Assembly: GCF_900090295.1 (NCBI RefSeq)
Contig: NZ_LT607753.1
Coordinates: 6,696,001 to 6,760,000 of the forward strand
DNA from: Micromonospora coxensis
Lineage (GTDB): Bacteria; Actinomycetota; Actinomycetes; Mycobacteriales; Micromonosporaceae
Direction of reading: 5' to 3'
Length of the DNA stretch: 64,000 nt
The notes below the pieces were generated by a model. The model saw nothing but the letters and a program-made list of their open reading frames with translations, made no database searches and was not told where the DNA came from. Made by a program: the position numbers and the translations under genes. This document shows, piece after piece, positions 35,618 through 43,906 of the stretch (position 1 is the stretch's first letter; the number at the start of each line of letters is the position of its first letter).

Positions 35618-36856
35618 ATGACCATGGCACCGCTCATCGGCGACTTCGATCCGTTTTCGCCGGAGATGATGGCCGATCCGTATCCCGTCTACGCCACGCT
35701 GCTGCGCGCCGACGGTCCGGTCTATCTGGACCGTCGCGGAATCTGGATCGTCAGTGGCTACGACGACGTCCGCGCGGCGGCGAAGGACCACGAGCGGTTC
35801 TCCTCGGCCGACGGAATCGCCTACGACAAATCCAGCCTTCCCATTCTGTTCGGCGTCGATCCACCCGACCACACCCGGCTCCGGCGCCTGATCAATCGTG
35901 ATCTCACCCCACGGGCGGTGGAGTCCTGGCGGCCCTTTGTCGAGCAGATCTGCCGGGAACTCCTCGACGCGGCGTTGGCCGCCGAGGACGTCGAGATGGT
36001 GAACGAGGTGCTCGTGCCGCTGCCGGTGCGGGTCATCGCCGCCGTGCTGGGCATCCCGGGCGACGACGTGGCGCAGTTCAAGGCCTGGTCCGCAGGGGTG
36101 ATCGAGGGCTTCAACGCCAACGCGCGGCTGCGGCCCCGCTCGGGCCTCGACGACGGTGACCCGGACTCGGCGGACCGGCGGCGGGCGGCCAAGAAGGCGC
36201 TGTCCGCGGTGGCCGGTATCTCGGTCTACTTCCAAACTCTGCTCGACCAGCGCCGCAGGCAGCCGACGGGCGACGACCTGATCTCGAAGCTGCTCGCGGC
36301 GAACGAGGACCAGCTCCGCGACGAGGAGCTGGTGTGGCTGTGCCTGGCCCTGCTCGTCGGTGGCAACGAGACGACCACCCATCTGCTCGGCAATCTGTGC
36401 CTCGCCCTGATCGACCACCCTGACCAGGACACGCTGGTGCGCGCGAGGCAGGAGCTGATCCCCGGCACCGTCGAGGAGACACTGCGGTTCGACCCGCCCG
36501 TGCAGAGCGTCTTCCGCACCGCCACCACGGATGTCGAGATCGGCGGGACCGTCATTCCCGAGGGATCCCGCGTGCAGTTGTCGTTCGCGGCCGCCAACCG
36601 GGATCCTCGCCGGTGGGAGGATCCAGAGCGGTTCCGCGTCGAGCGGCAGTCCGACGGCCACGTGGCGTTCGGCAGCGGCATTCACTTCTGCGTGGGTGCG
36701 CCGCTGGTCCGCCTCGAGACGTCGACGTTCCTCCGGCAGCTCCTCGCCCGCACCGAACGGATCGCGCTCAGCGGACCGTTCCGCAGGATCAAGAGCCCGA
36801 CGTTCCGCGGGTTCGAGGAGCTGCCGCTGCACCTGACGCCCAGGGTCATGGCGTAG
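35618..36856 (+). CDS. Cytochrome P450
   Basis: 412 aa from ATG 35618 (GGGGGCAGG just before); an earlier in-frame ATG adds 26 residues atypical for bacterial P450s. I-helix GGNETTTH, ExxR in EETLRF, and the haem loop FGSGIHFCVG with Cys358 are intact. It is a soluble class I-type enzyme needing ferredoxin from elsewhere. It is divergent from the ligase operon and followed by two ABC exporter genes, so a tailoring oxidation of the cluster product is likely. Confidence 0.92.
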   Translation: MTMAPLIGDFDPFSPEMMADPYPVYATLLRADGPVYLDRRGIWIVSGYDDVRAAAKDHERFSSADGIAYDKSSLPILFGVDPPDHTRLRRLINRDLTPRAVESWRPFVEQICRELLDAALAAEDVEMVNEVLVPLPVRVIAAVLGIPGDDVAQFKAWSAGVIEGFNANARLRPRSGLDDGDPDSADRRRAAKKALSAVAGISVYFQTLLDQRRRQPTGDDLISKLLAANEDQLRDEELVWLCLALLVGGNETTTHLLGNLCLALIDHPDQDTLVRARQELIPGTVEETLRFDPPVQSVFRTATTDVEIGGTVIPEGSRVQLSFAAANRDPRRWEDPERFRVERQSDGHVAFGSGIHFCVGAPLVRLETSTFLRQLLARTERIALSGPFRRIKSPTFRGFEELPLHLTPRVMA

Positions 36857-37019
36857 TCGATCAGGTCGGCGGCGGCCGGTCGCGCAGAGCGGCGCGGGCG
36901 GCGTTGTCTCGTTCGTGGACTCGGCAGTAGCCGGTCGGGGTGTTGCGCACCGTCGCGGCGCCGACAGGGGCCGGTGGTGAGCCACCCGACCGGAGCTCGA
37001 ATCAGGATGGTGCCTCTCG

Positions 37020-38918
37020 ATGAATACCTCCGGCAGATCGCTCGCCGACGCCGTCTTCGCCAGGTTCCGCATCGCCGGTCTGCTGCCGTACGCGGGGGTG
37101 GGTCCGACGGCCGGTCTGGCGGCGGTGAACCTGCTGCTCGGGCTGCTGCCGGTAGCGTTCGTCGTGGCGACCAGCGTCATGCTGGGGCGCATTCCGCCGG
37201 CGGTGGCGGTGGGCGTCGGGTCGCCGGAGTGGTCAGGTGTCGTATGGGCCTTCGTCGTCGCGTCCGGCGCGTTCGCGTTGCAGCAGTCGCTGAGCCCGTT
37301 GCAGGCGGCGCTCAGCGAACTGGTGGCCCGGCGCGTCGACGGCAGGATCTTCGACCGCCTCATGGGCGCGTCACTGCGCAGCCCGGGCATCGCCCCGTTG
37401 GAGGACCAGCGGCTGCTCGACGACCTCGCCGAGGCCAGCCACGAGCTCGAACACGGTTTCCAGAGCCCTGGCAGGGCGTGCGCGGGCCTGCTCAACCTGA
37501 TCGCCCGTGTCACCGCGCTGCTCGGGTACGTGATCGTCATCGGGTTGGCATTCGCCTGGTGGGCCGCGGCGGCGGTGCTCGTCGCGGTGCTCGCGTTCCG
37601 CTACGGCCAGCGCGGCGGCCTGCGCCGGTACTCCCAGGTGGTCGTCAGGTTCGCCGCCGCCCGGCGCAAGAGCCGCTACTTCCGGAACTTGGCGATGGGC
37701 GGCGTCGCGGCCAAGGAGATCCGGGTCTTCGGGCTCGTGGAGTGGCTGCGCGACCAGTACGCCGACGCCTACCGGGAGTGGACACGCCCGGTCTGGGCGG
37801 CCCGCCGCCGCATCCTGCTGCGGCCGTACGGCTGGTACACCGTCCTCGGCCTGGCGACGACTTCGGCCGTGCTGGTCGCCACGGCCCGCGCCGGTCTGGC
37901 GGGGATGGACGTCACCAGCCTGGTGCTGGTGTTGCAGGCAGTACTGGGCGCGATGCGGCTCGGCGAGTTCTATCCCGAGGCTGACGTCCAGACCCAGTTC
38001 GGGATGAACGCCTTCCGTGCGGTGCGCGCGTTCGAACGGGCCGTGGACGAGTACCCCGCGGCGGCGGCGCTGCCCTCCGTCCCGGCCGGCGAGCGGCTCC
38101 CGACGGTGCCGGCACCGCGCCGGGAGATCCGCTTCAGCGACCTGACCTTCCGGTACCCCGGGCAGTCACAGCCGGTCTACGAAGGGCTGAACCTCGTCGT
38201 CCCGGCCGGCCGCTGCACCGCGATCGTCGGTGTCAACGGCGCCGGCAAGACCACACTGGTGAAGCTGCTGGCCCGGCTGTACGACCCGCAGCAAGGAGCG
38301 GTGACGGTCGACGGTACGGACCTGAGGGCGTTCCCGGTCGACGCGTGGCGGGCCCGGCTCGCCGTCATCTTCCAGGACTTCAACCGGTACGAGGTGTCGG
38401 CGGCCGACAACATCGCGTTCGGCGCGGTCGAGTACCTCGGGGATGTGGACCGGATTCGGGCCGCAGCGGCTGATGCGGGGATCCAGACCACCCTGGAGGG
38501 GCTGCCCGCCGGCTTCGGCACGCCGCTGGCCCGGCACGTCACCGGCGGAGCGGATCTGTCCGGTGGCCAGTGGCAGCGGGTCGCACTGGCGCGGGCGCTC
38601 TTCGCGTTGCGCAGCGGGGCCTCGGTGCTCGTGCTGGACGAGCCGACGGCGAGCCTCGACGTGCGCGCGGAGTCCCGCTTCTTCGACGAGTTCGTCCGGT
38701 TGACCGGGGACGCCACCACCATTCTGATCTCACACCGGTTCTCGACCGTGCGTCACGCCGACCACATCATCGTCCTCGACTCCGGGCGGGTGCACGAAGA
38801 GGGCTCGCACGAGGAGCTGATACGCCGCAACGGCCGGTACGCCGAGCTGTTCCGGCTGCAGGCGGACCGGTTCGCCGACGACGAGCCCCAGGACGAGCAC
38901 AGCGGGGTGACGGTGTGA
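37020..38918 (+). CDS. ABC exporter half-transporter 1 (TMD-NBD)
   Basis: 632 aa, ATG start. Residues about 20-310 hold the exporter membrane domain, with loop motifs such as KEIRVFGLVEWLRD. Residues about 365-610 are the ATPase: VGVNGAGKTTL Walker A near 405, Q-loop FQDFNRYE, signature LSGGQWQRV, Walker B VLVLDEPTASLD, and ISHRFSTV. The next gene overlaps by one base (TGATG), so the two probably form a heterodimer. It is expected to export the cluster product. Confidence 0.9.
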   Translation: MNTSGRSLADAVFARFRIAGLLPYAGVGPTAGLAAVNLLLGLLPVAFVVATSVMLGRIPPAVAVGVGSPEWSGVVWAFVVASGAFALQQSLSPLQAALSELVARRVDGRIFDRLMGASLRSPGIAPLEDQRLLDDLAEASHELEHGFQSPGRACAGLLNLIARVTALLGYVIVIGLAFAWWAAAAVLVAVLAFRYGQRGGLRRYSQVVVRFAAARRKSRYFRNLAMGGVAAKEIRVFGLVEWLRDQYADAYREWTRPVWAARRRILLRPYGWYTVLGLATTSAVLVATARAGLAGMDVTSLVLVLQAVLGAMRLGEFYPEADVQTQFGMNAFRAVRAFERAVDEYPAAAALPSVPAGERLPTVPAPRREIRFSDLTFRYPGQSQPVYEGLNLVVPAGRCTAIVGVNGAGKTTLVKLLARLYDPQQGAVTVDGTDLRAFPVDAWRARLAVIFQDFNRYEVSAADNIAFGAVEYLGDVDRIRAAAADAGIQTTLEGLPAGFGTPLARHVTGGADLSGGQWQRVALARALFALRSGASVLVLDEPTASLDVRAESRFFDEFVRLTGDATTILISHRFSTVRHADHIIVLDSGRVHEEGSHEELIRRNGRYAELFRLQADRFADDEPQDEHSGVTV

Positions 38919-40714
38919 TGCGTGGATCCTCCTCGAACAACCTGTGGGCGGCGGTCCGGCAACTGCTGGGCGCGGCATGGCGGGAACACCGCGGCAAGAC
39001 GGTCGTGGCGGTCACGCTGATGCTGGCCGGTGCGGTGGCCGCGCCGCTGACCGGTCTCGCCCTGAAGTGGCTGATCAACGCCGTCGTCGAGGGGCGGACC
39101 GGGGCCGCGGTCGGGGCGGCGGTGACCCTGGCCGGGCTCGCCGTCGCCGTGCTCACCTTCGGGCACTTCGCGCACGTGGCCCACTTCGAGCTGTCCGATC
39201 TCATCACACTGAGGTACGACGAGGAGCTCATCGCGCTCACCAACGGCTCGGCCGGCCTCGAACTGCACGAGCGCCCGGAGCACGCCGACAGGATCACAGT
39301 GCTCGAGCAGGAGGTGCAGCAGGCGCGTGCGTCGCTGCAGGCGCTGCTCAACACGGGCAGCCTGATCCTGGCCGCCGTGGTCACCGGCATCCTGCTCGCG
39401 ATGCTCAACCCGGTGCTCATCCTGCTGCCGCTGGCCTCGATTCCGCCACTGCTGGCCGGGCGGCGGGCGGAACGCGCCATCGACCGGGCCACCACGGCGA
39501 CCGCCGAGGCGACCCGGCTCGCGCTGAACCTGTTCCGGCTGACCACCACCGCGGCGCCGGCGAAGGAACTGCGACTGTTCCGGCTGCAGTGGGAGGTCCG
39601 CTCCCGTCACGGCGAGCTGTGGACCGACGTGACCGGCCGGCTGTGGCAGGCACAGGTGAGGGCCACCGCGGTCCGCGCCGCCGGTCAGCTGCTGTTCGCC
39701 GCCGGCTACGTGGCGGCCGTGCTGCTGGTGGTCCGCCAAGCGATCGAGGGTGATCGCACTGTCGGGGACGTGGTGCTCGTCACCGTCCTCGCCGCCCAGG
39801 TCAACCAGCAGGTTGTGCAGGCTGTGGCGCTGTTGCAGGATCTGCAGCGGATGGCCGGCACACATCGGCGGCTGCGGGAGCTGCGGGCAGCCGCCGACGC
39901 GACCGCGGGGGATGTTCCCGACACCGCGGTGCCGGACCGGTTGCGCCTGGGCCTCGACCTGCGCGGCGTGTCCTTCGCGTACGACGGGGGGACACCGGTG
40001 CTCTGCGACGTGGACCTGCACCTGCCCGCCGGCGCCACCGTGGCGATCGTGGGGGAGAGCGGCGCCGGGAAGTCCACGTTGGTCAAGCTGCTGTGCGGCT
40101 TCTACCGGCCGAGTGCCGGCGAGGTGGCGGTGGACGGTGTCGACCTGGCGCGGATGTCGCTCACCGACTGGCGGCGCCGGATCGCGGCCGGCTTTCAGGA
40201 CTTCGTCCGGTACGAGCTGGTGGCGCGCGAGGCGGTCGGCGTCGGTGACCTCGACCGGGTCTCGTCCACCGACGCGGTACAGGCGGCGCTGGAGCGGGCC
40301 GGGTCGTCCGACATCGTGCCCGCGCTCCGTGACGGGCTGGACACCCAACTGGGCAAGAGCTATGCCGATGGCGTGGAGCTGTCCGGCGGCCAGTGGCAGA
40401 AGCTCGCCCTGGGCAGGGCGCTGATGCGCGAGCAGCCGCTGCTGCTCGTCCTCGACGAGCCCACTTCGGCCCTCGACGCCGAGGCCGAGTACGCGCTGTT
40501 CGAGCGGTATACGGCGCAGGCCGCGCGGGTGGCCGCGAAGACCGGAGGGATCACGCTGATCGTGTCGCACCGCTTCTCGACGGTGCGGATGGCCGACATG
40601 ATCGTCGTGGTGTCGGACGGTCGGGTCGTCGAGGCCGGCGATCACGCCACGCTGATGCGCTCCAGGGGCCTCTACGCAGAACTCTACGGAATGCAGGCGC
40701 GCGCCTACAGGTGA
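38918..40714 (+). CDS. ABC exporter half-transporter 2 (TMD-NBD)
   Basis: 598 aa, ATG overlapping the previous stop. The membrane domain spans residues about 25-310 (KELRLFRLQWEV loop as in its partner). The ATPase has GESGAGKSTL near 380, Q-loop GFQDFVRYEL, signature LSGGQWQKLALGRAL, Walker B LLLVLDEPTSALD and VSHRFSTV. Both half-transporters keep complete catalytic motifs. A strong hairpin (40713-40746) ends the unit. Confidence 0.9.
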   Translation: MRGSSSNNLWAAVRQLLGAAWREHRGKTVVAVTLMLAGAVAAPLTGLALKWLINAVVEGRTGAAVGAAVTLAGLAVAVLTFGHFAHVAHFELSDLITLRYDEELIALTNGSAGLELHERPEHADRITVLEQEVQQARASLQALLNTGSLILAAVVTGILLAMLNPVLILLPLASIPPLLAGRRAERAIDRATTATAEATRLALNLFRLTTTAAPAKELRLFRLQWEVRSRHGELWTDVTGRLWQAQVRATAVRAAGQLLFAAGYVAAVLLVVRQAIEGDRTVGDVVLVTVLAAQVNQQVVQAVALLQDLQRMAGTHRRLRELRAAADATAGDVPDTAVPDRLRLGLDLRGVSFAYDGGTPVLCDVDLHLPAGATVAIVGESGAGKSTLVKLLCGFYRPSAGEVAVDGVDLARMSLTDWRRRIAAGFQDFVRYELVAREAVGVGDLDRVSSTDAVQAALERAGSSDIVPALRDGLDTQLGKSYADGVELSGGQWQKLALGRALMREQPLLLVLDEPTSALDAEAEYALFERYTAQAARVAAKTGGITLIVSHRFSTVRMADMIVVVSDGRVVEAGDHATLMRSRGLYAELYGMQARAYR

Positions 40715-40746
40715 ACCGGTCCGGCGATACCACGCCGGACCGGTTC
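40713..40746. terminator. Perfect 14-bp hairpin between convergent genes
   Basis: GAACCGGTCCGGCG and its exact complement flank a 6-nt loop. It starts at the stop codon of the exporter gene and lies 26 bp before the end of the convergent condensation-domain gene. There is no T-tract, as is common in high-GC actinomycetes. Confidence 0.75.
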
Positions 40747-40771
40747 CACGCGGCTGGCCGCCGCAGCCGCT

Positions 40772-42523
40772 CTACCGAGGCGGCCGGCCGGAACCCGAGG
40801 CCGACACCGGTTGCCGCTGCCACACGGCGAGCGGCGATCCGGGCGGCGGCGCCGACGCGCACAGCACGTAGTGGCCGGGAGTCACGGCGTCGGTCCGCTC
40901 GCCCACGGCTGCGCACAACTCGGCGTGCAGCTGCTCGACCGTCAACCCCGGCTCGGTCGGCACCGCGTAGGCGACCATAGGTCCGAACTCGCCGCCGTCG
41001 GCGAACACGGCGGAGGCCGCCAGCCGGGGCGAGGCGGCGACGACTTCCGCCACCGAGGGCACATGCGCCCAACCGGCCGCGGTACGCAGCCAGCTCTCTC
41101 CCCGGCGAACCGGCCGGACACCGATCAGGGTCTCCAGGTCGGCGAGGACGACGGGCTCGTGCACCGCACGAACCACGATCTCCTCCACCCCGCGCATGAG
41201 CATGAGGGCAGCCTCCACCGGCACATACGCGGTATCCGCCTGAAGGTGGAGCACCGCCCGGTCGGGCATGGGATGCACCGCCCAGAACGCCTTGATGCCG
41301 AGCCGCTCCCAGCGGTCGGTCACCGCCAGCCGGGTATCGTCACGTAGCCGTCGCAAGTTCTCCGGCGTCGGGTCGACCTGCGGCAGCGCGTCCCACCGGC
41401 CGTCGGGCCGGGCGTCGTTGAAGAACGCCTCCCGATCCGGGTGCGCGCCTCGTTGCACGCGCACCTGCTCCAGCAGGGCGGCCAGGTCCCGCGGGTCGTA
41501 CGCGGCATGGCGGAAACAGCTCAGCGAACTCCGCAACACCTTCCGGACCGCTTCGTCGAATGGCGACCCCGCGACCGAGGTGGTGAACATTCCGTTCTGG
41601 GCAAGCGGCGCCACCGTGGTGCGCAGCTCCGGCCGCCGGTTGGCCGCGATGATCTGTAGCGTCACGTGGTCGTGATCGGTGTAGTGGCCGAGCACTGCGG
41701 CGACGGCGGTGAGCAGCACCGACGAACTGGTGACGCGGAGCCGGCGGGCGATGTGCTCGGCGGCGACCGCCAGTGCGGACGACTCGAGGGTCAGGCCCGC
41801 GTAGCGGGGTTCGTCCGGGGTGACCGTGGGAAAGTCGAAGATCGAGTGCGACGTGGCGGTCAGTGCCGCTCGCCAGTGCCGCATCGCCGCAGCGCTCTTC
41901 GCCTGCCCCCTCGGATCGGACTCAGCCCGGGCCAGCGCCAGTGGGCCGCCCGCACCGTCCGGCTCGGCCTGGGTGGGGCCGGCCGGTTCGTCCGCCGCCA
42001 GCGCCGCGGCGATCTCAGCGCAGAGCTGCCGCAGCGCGGCCCCGTCGACACAGAGATGCGAGACGACCAGGACCAGATGAAGTGGGACGTCTTGACGGCA
42101 GACCACCCCGACCCGCAGCGGCCACTCCTGCTCGTGCCGGAACAGTTGCCCGCGTAGCTGGAAAGCCAGTTCCTCGGCAGCCGAGCCGACGTCCGCGGAC
42201 GCCGTCACGTCGTGGACCACCAGGTCGAGCGTTCCCTCGGGATGCAGCTCCTGCCGAGGTTCGTCGGGATAGCCGGGGAAGCGGGTCCGTAGGCCTTCGT
42301 GCCGTTCCACCACCTGGCGCAATCCTGTACAGACCTCGGACATGCTGCGTCCGTCCGGCACGGCGACCATCCGGACCAGGTTGAAGTAATGGTTGCCGTC
42401 ACCCAGCCAATGCATGGCCTGCCAGATGGCGCGTTGCCCCCACGCCAGCTCGCCTTTGCCGGGGCCGGTGCCGTGGAACACCACCGGCACGTGACGATGT
42501 ACTCCGACGAGCGATTGGCTCAC
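40772..42523 (-). CDS. Free-standing condensation-domain protein
   Basis: 583 aa, GTG start. The N-terminal 430 residues follow the NRPS condensation fold: WGQRAIWQAMHW, RHEGLRTRF, and the active-site motif SHLCVDG (155-161). The first His of HHxxxDG is Ser155, while the catalytic His156 and Asp160 are kept. Later DHVTLQIIAANR and NGMFTTSV correspond to downstream C-domain motifs. The last about 120 residues (SVAEVVAASPRLAASAVFADGG...) resemble the small C-terminal subdomain of adenylation enzymes. It may form the amide or ester that joins the carrier-bound acid to an amine or alcohol. Confidence 0.8.
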   Translation of the reverse strand: MSQSLVGVHRHVPVVFHGTGPGKGELAWGQRAIWQAMHWLGDGNHYFNLVRMVAVPDGRSMSEVCTGLRQVVERHEGLRTRFPGYPDEPRQELHPEGTLDLVVHDVTASADVGSAAEELAFQLRGQLFRHEQEWPLRVGVVCRQDVPLHLVLVVSHLCVDGAALRQLCAEIAAALAADEPAGPTQAEPDGAGGPLALARAESDPRGQAKSAAAMRHWRAALTATSHSIFDFPTVTPDEPRYAGLTLESSALAVAAEHIARRLRVTSSSVLLTAVAAVLGHYTDHDHVTLQIIAANRRPELRTTVAPLAQNGMFTTSVAGSPFDEAVRKVLRSSLSCFRHAAYDPRDLAALLEQVRVQRGAHPDREAFFNDARPDGRWDALPQVDPTPENLRRLRDDTRLAVTDRWERLGIKAFWAVHPMPDRAVLHLQADTAYVPVEAALMLMRGVEEIVVRAVHEPVVLADLETLIGVRPVRRGESWLRTAAGWAHVPSVAEVVAASPRLAASAVFADGGEFGPMVAYAVPTEPGLTVEQLHAELCAAVGERTDAVTPGHYVLCASAPPPGSPLAVWQRQPVSASGSGRPPR

Positions 42524-42616
42524 TGCTCGACCGCCGTGCGCCGCTGAAGTCCGGCGGGGCGAGAATGCGTCAGCGCTGGCGCGGCAGGGGCGGGCGGGAG
42601 CGGAGAAAACAACGAT

Positions 42617-42835
42617 TCAACGGTTCTGTCGGGCACATCTTCCTCCCCGTAGGTGTGGCTTTCGTAAAACATTCGGCGTTACCGGCCGAGCCTGACGCGC
42701 GGGTGCAGACAAATAGAAGAGCATCGTGCACCGGCGGCGTTCGCGTTCGAGGCAACCGTTGCATTCATCGATATCGACTTTAGTCCGGCGGCCACACACC
42801 GCGCAACGGCGTCCCAGTCGCCAGCCTGGCCTCAA
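42617..42835 (-). CDS. Possible small zinc-ribbon protein
   Basis: 72 codons from a TTG. CAVC and CNGC are spaced like a zinc ribbon (about 13 residues between pairs), followed by a basic ERERRRC segment. It lies upstream of the condensation gene on the same strand. No strong ribosome site is seen and the C-terminus is low in complexity, so it may be chance. Confidence 0.25.
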   Translation of the reverse strand: MRPGWRLGRRCAVCGRRTKVDIDECNGCLERERRRCTMLFYLSAPARQARPVTPNVLRKPHLRGGRCARQNR

Positions 42836-42999
42836 AACGAACCTGACATTCGCACCGTTCGGATGCCGACCCCGTCATCAGAACTGGACTGGAGGTGCCT
42901 TTGTATTCGCGGAGGAGTCGGTCGTGTCGGTGGACACTCGAGGTGAGCTTCCACCCCGGGAGACTTTGCTGGTGGTTGATATTTTGTACTATTTAGACG

Positions 43000-43480
43000 T
43001 CTGTGAGCGACCTCGATGTCGGTGACGAACCGGCCGTCGAGGTCGTACGTGGAGCCGGCCCGCCGGTCCAGCTCGTCGGACCGGGACTCCACCCGGTAGT
43101 GGCTCCTGCGGGTCGCTGTCGACGGTCACATCGACGACCCGGCACCGAGCCGCGATGGCTCGCGGGCCTGGACCGTTCCCGACACCACGGCGCCGGTCAC
43201 CCGGTTGGTCGAACCGTCGCGGGTGACCATGTGAACCTCGGCGCGGATCCGGCGACGGCGGAGGCTGGCCTTGGTCGACTGCCCGATCGTCGCCCTCGGC
43301 GGCAACGCCTCCGCCGACACCCAGATCGTCCGGTGGGCAACCGGTCGAGCAGTTCGGCGAACGAGCCGGCAGGGGTGCAGCCGACGAGCGTGAACCGTTC
43401 CCGTGACCGGGGCGGTAGTGCCGGTCTTGGGGGGCGATCGCCGTCCTGGCGAGTGAGGTCCCGCCACGAGCTGGGTCCGC
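43000..43480 (-). pseudogene. Barstar-family gene remnant (frameshifted, 3' truncated)
   Basis: On the minus strand three pieces in changing frames follow the order of actinomycete barstar-family proteins as I recall them: RFTLVGCTPAGSFAELLDRL; then RAEVHMVTRDGSTNRVTG; and near the end STYDLDGRFVTDIE. The last matches the barstar start of a typical DGR-VTD motif, after which the sequence turns AT-rich and non-coding (about 42960-43010). It is a decayed immunity-type gene. Confidence 0.45.
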
Positions 43481-43534
43481 ACCGACCTCCAAGCGCCCCG
43501 CCTCGTGCGCCTGGTGGCTTGAGGTGTTTCAGGC

Positions 43535-43726
43535 CGGCTCACCGAGGAGACGCGGCCGGTCTTCCGTCGCGCGGTCGGGCTCGACGACGAGACGTGGCGT
43601 CGCGCCCGGGGGTGGGCGGTGTGGAAGGCCGCCATCACCCTGGCCGACCCGCACGCTCCTGGACCGCGTAGGACGGAACAGGAGCAGGCGCTGCGGGCGG
43701 CGCTGCGGGATGTGGCCGCCACCTGA
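43535..43726 (+). pseudogene. Aminoglycoside phosphotransferase-family C-terminal fragment
   Basis: One open frame of 63 codons plus stop encodes RLTEETRPVFRRAVGLDD, then WRRARGWAVWKAAITLA and a helical tail. This is the usual C-terminal helix of APH/choline-kinase-like proteins. No start, P-loop-like region or catalytic HGD motif is present upstream, so only the 3' end survives. Confidence 0.55.
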
Positions 43727-43906
43727 CGGCCGCTGCGCGGCGGCAAACCGGCACCGGCGCCAGGAACGGTGCCACTGCCGGGCGGGGACGCGGCGCCGCG
43801 GTCGCCGTTCGGCCCACCTACGGCTGACCGCCACGCCGACCGCGGCCGCAGCCGGCCGCCGCGCACACCGATGAGGGCGGGTTGCGCGTACCGAAACCCT
43901 TCCCGG

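Noticed and set aside
37020..37984. Alternative frames inside the first ABC exporter gene
   Set aside because: They are shadows with arginine-rich composition; the 632-aa frame has all ABC motifs.
31327..40714. A RiPP cluster (radical SAM plus exporter)
   Set aside because: No precursor peptide, leader-recognition domain or peptidase is seen, while acyl-carrier and CoA enzymes dominate.
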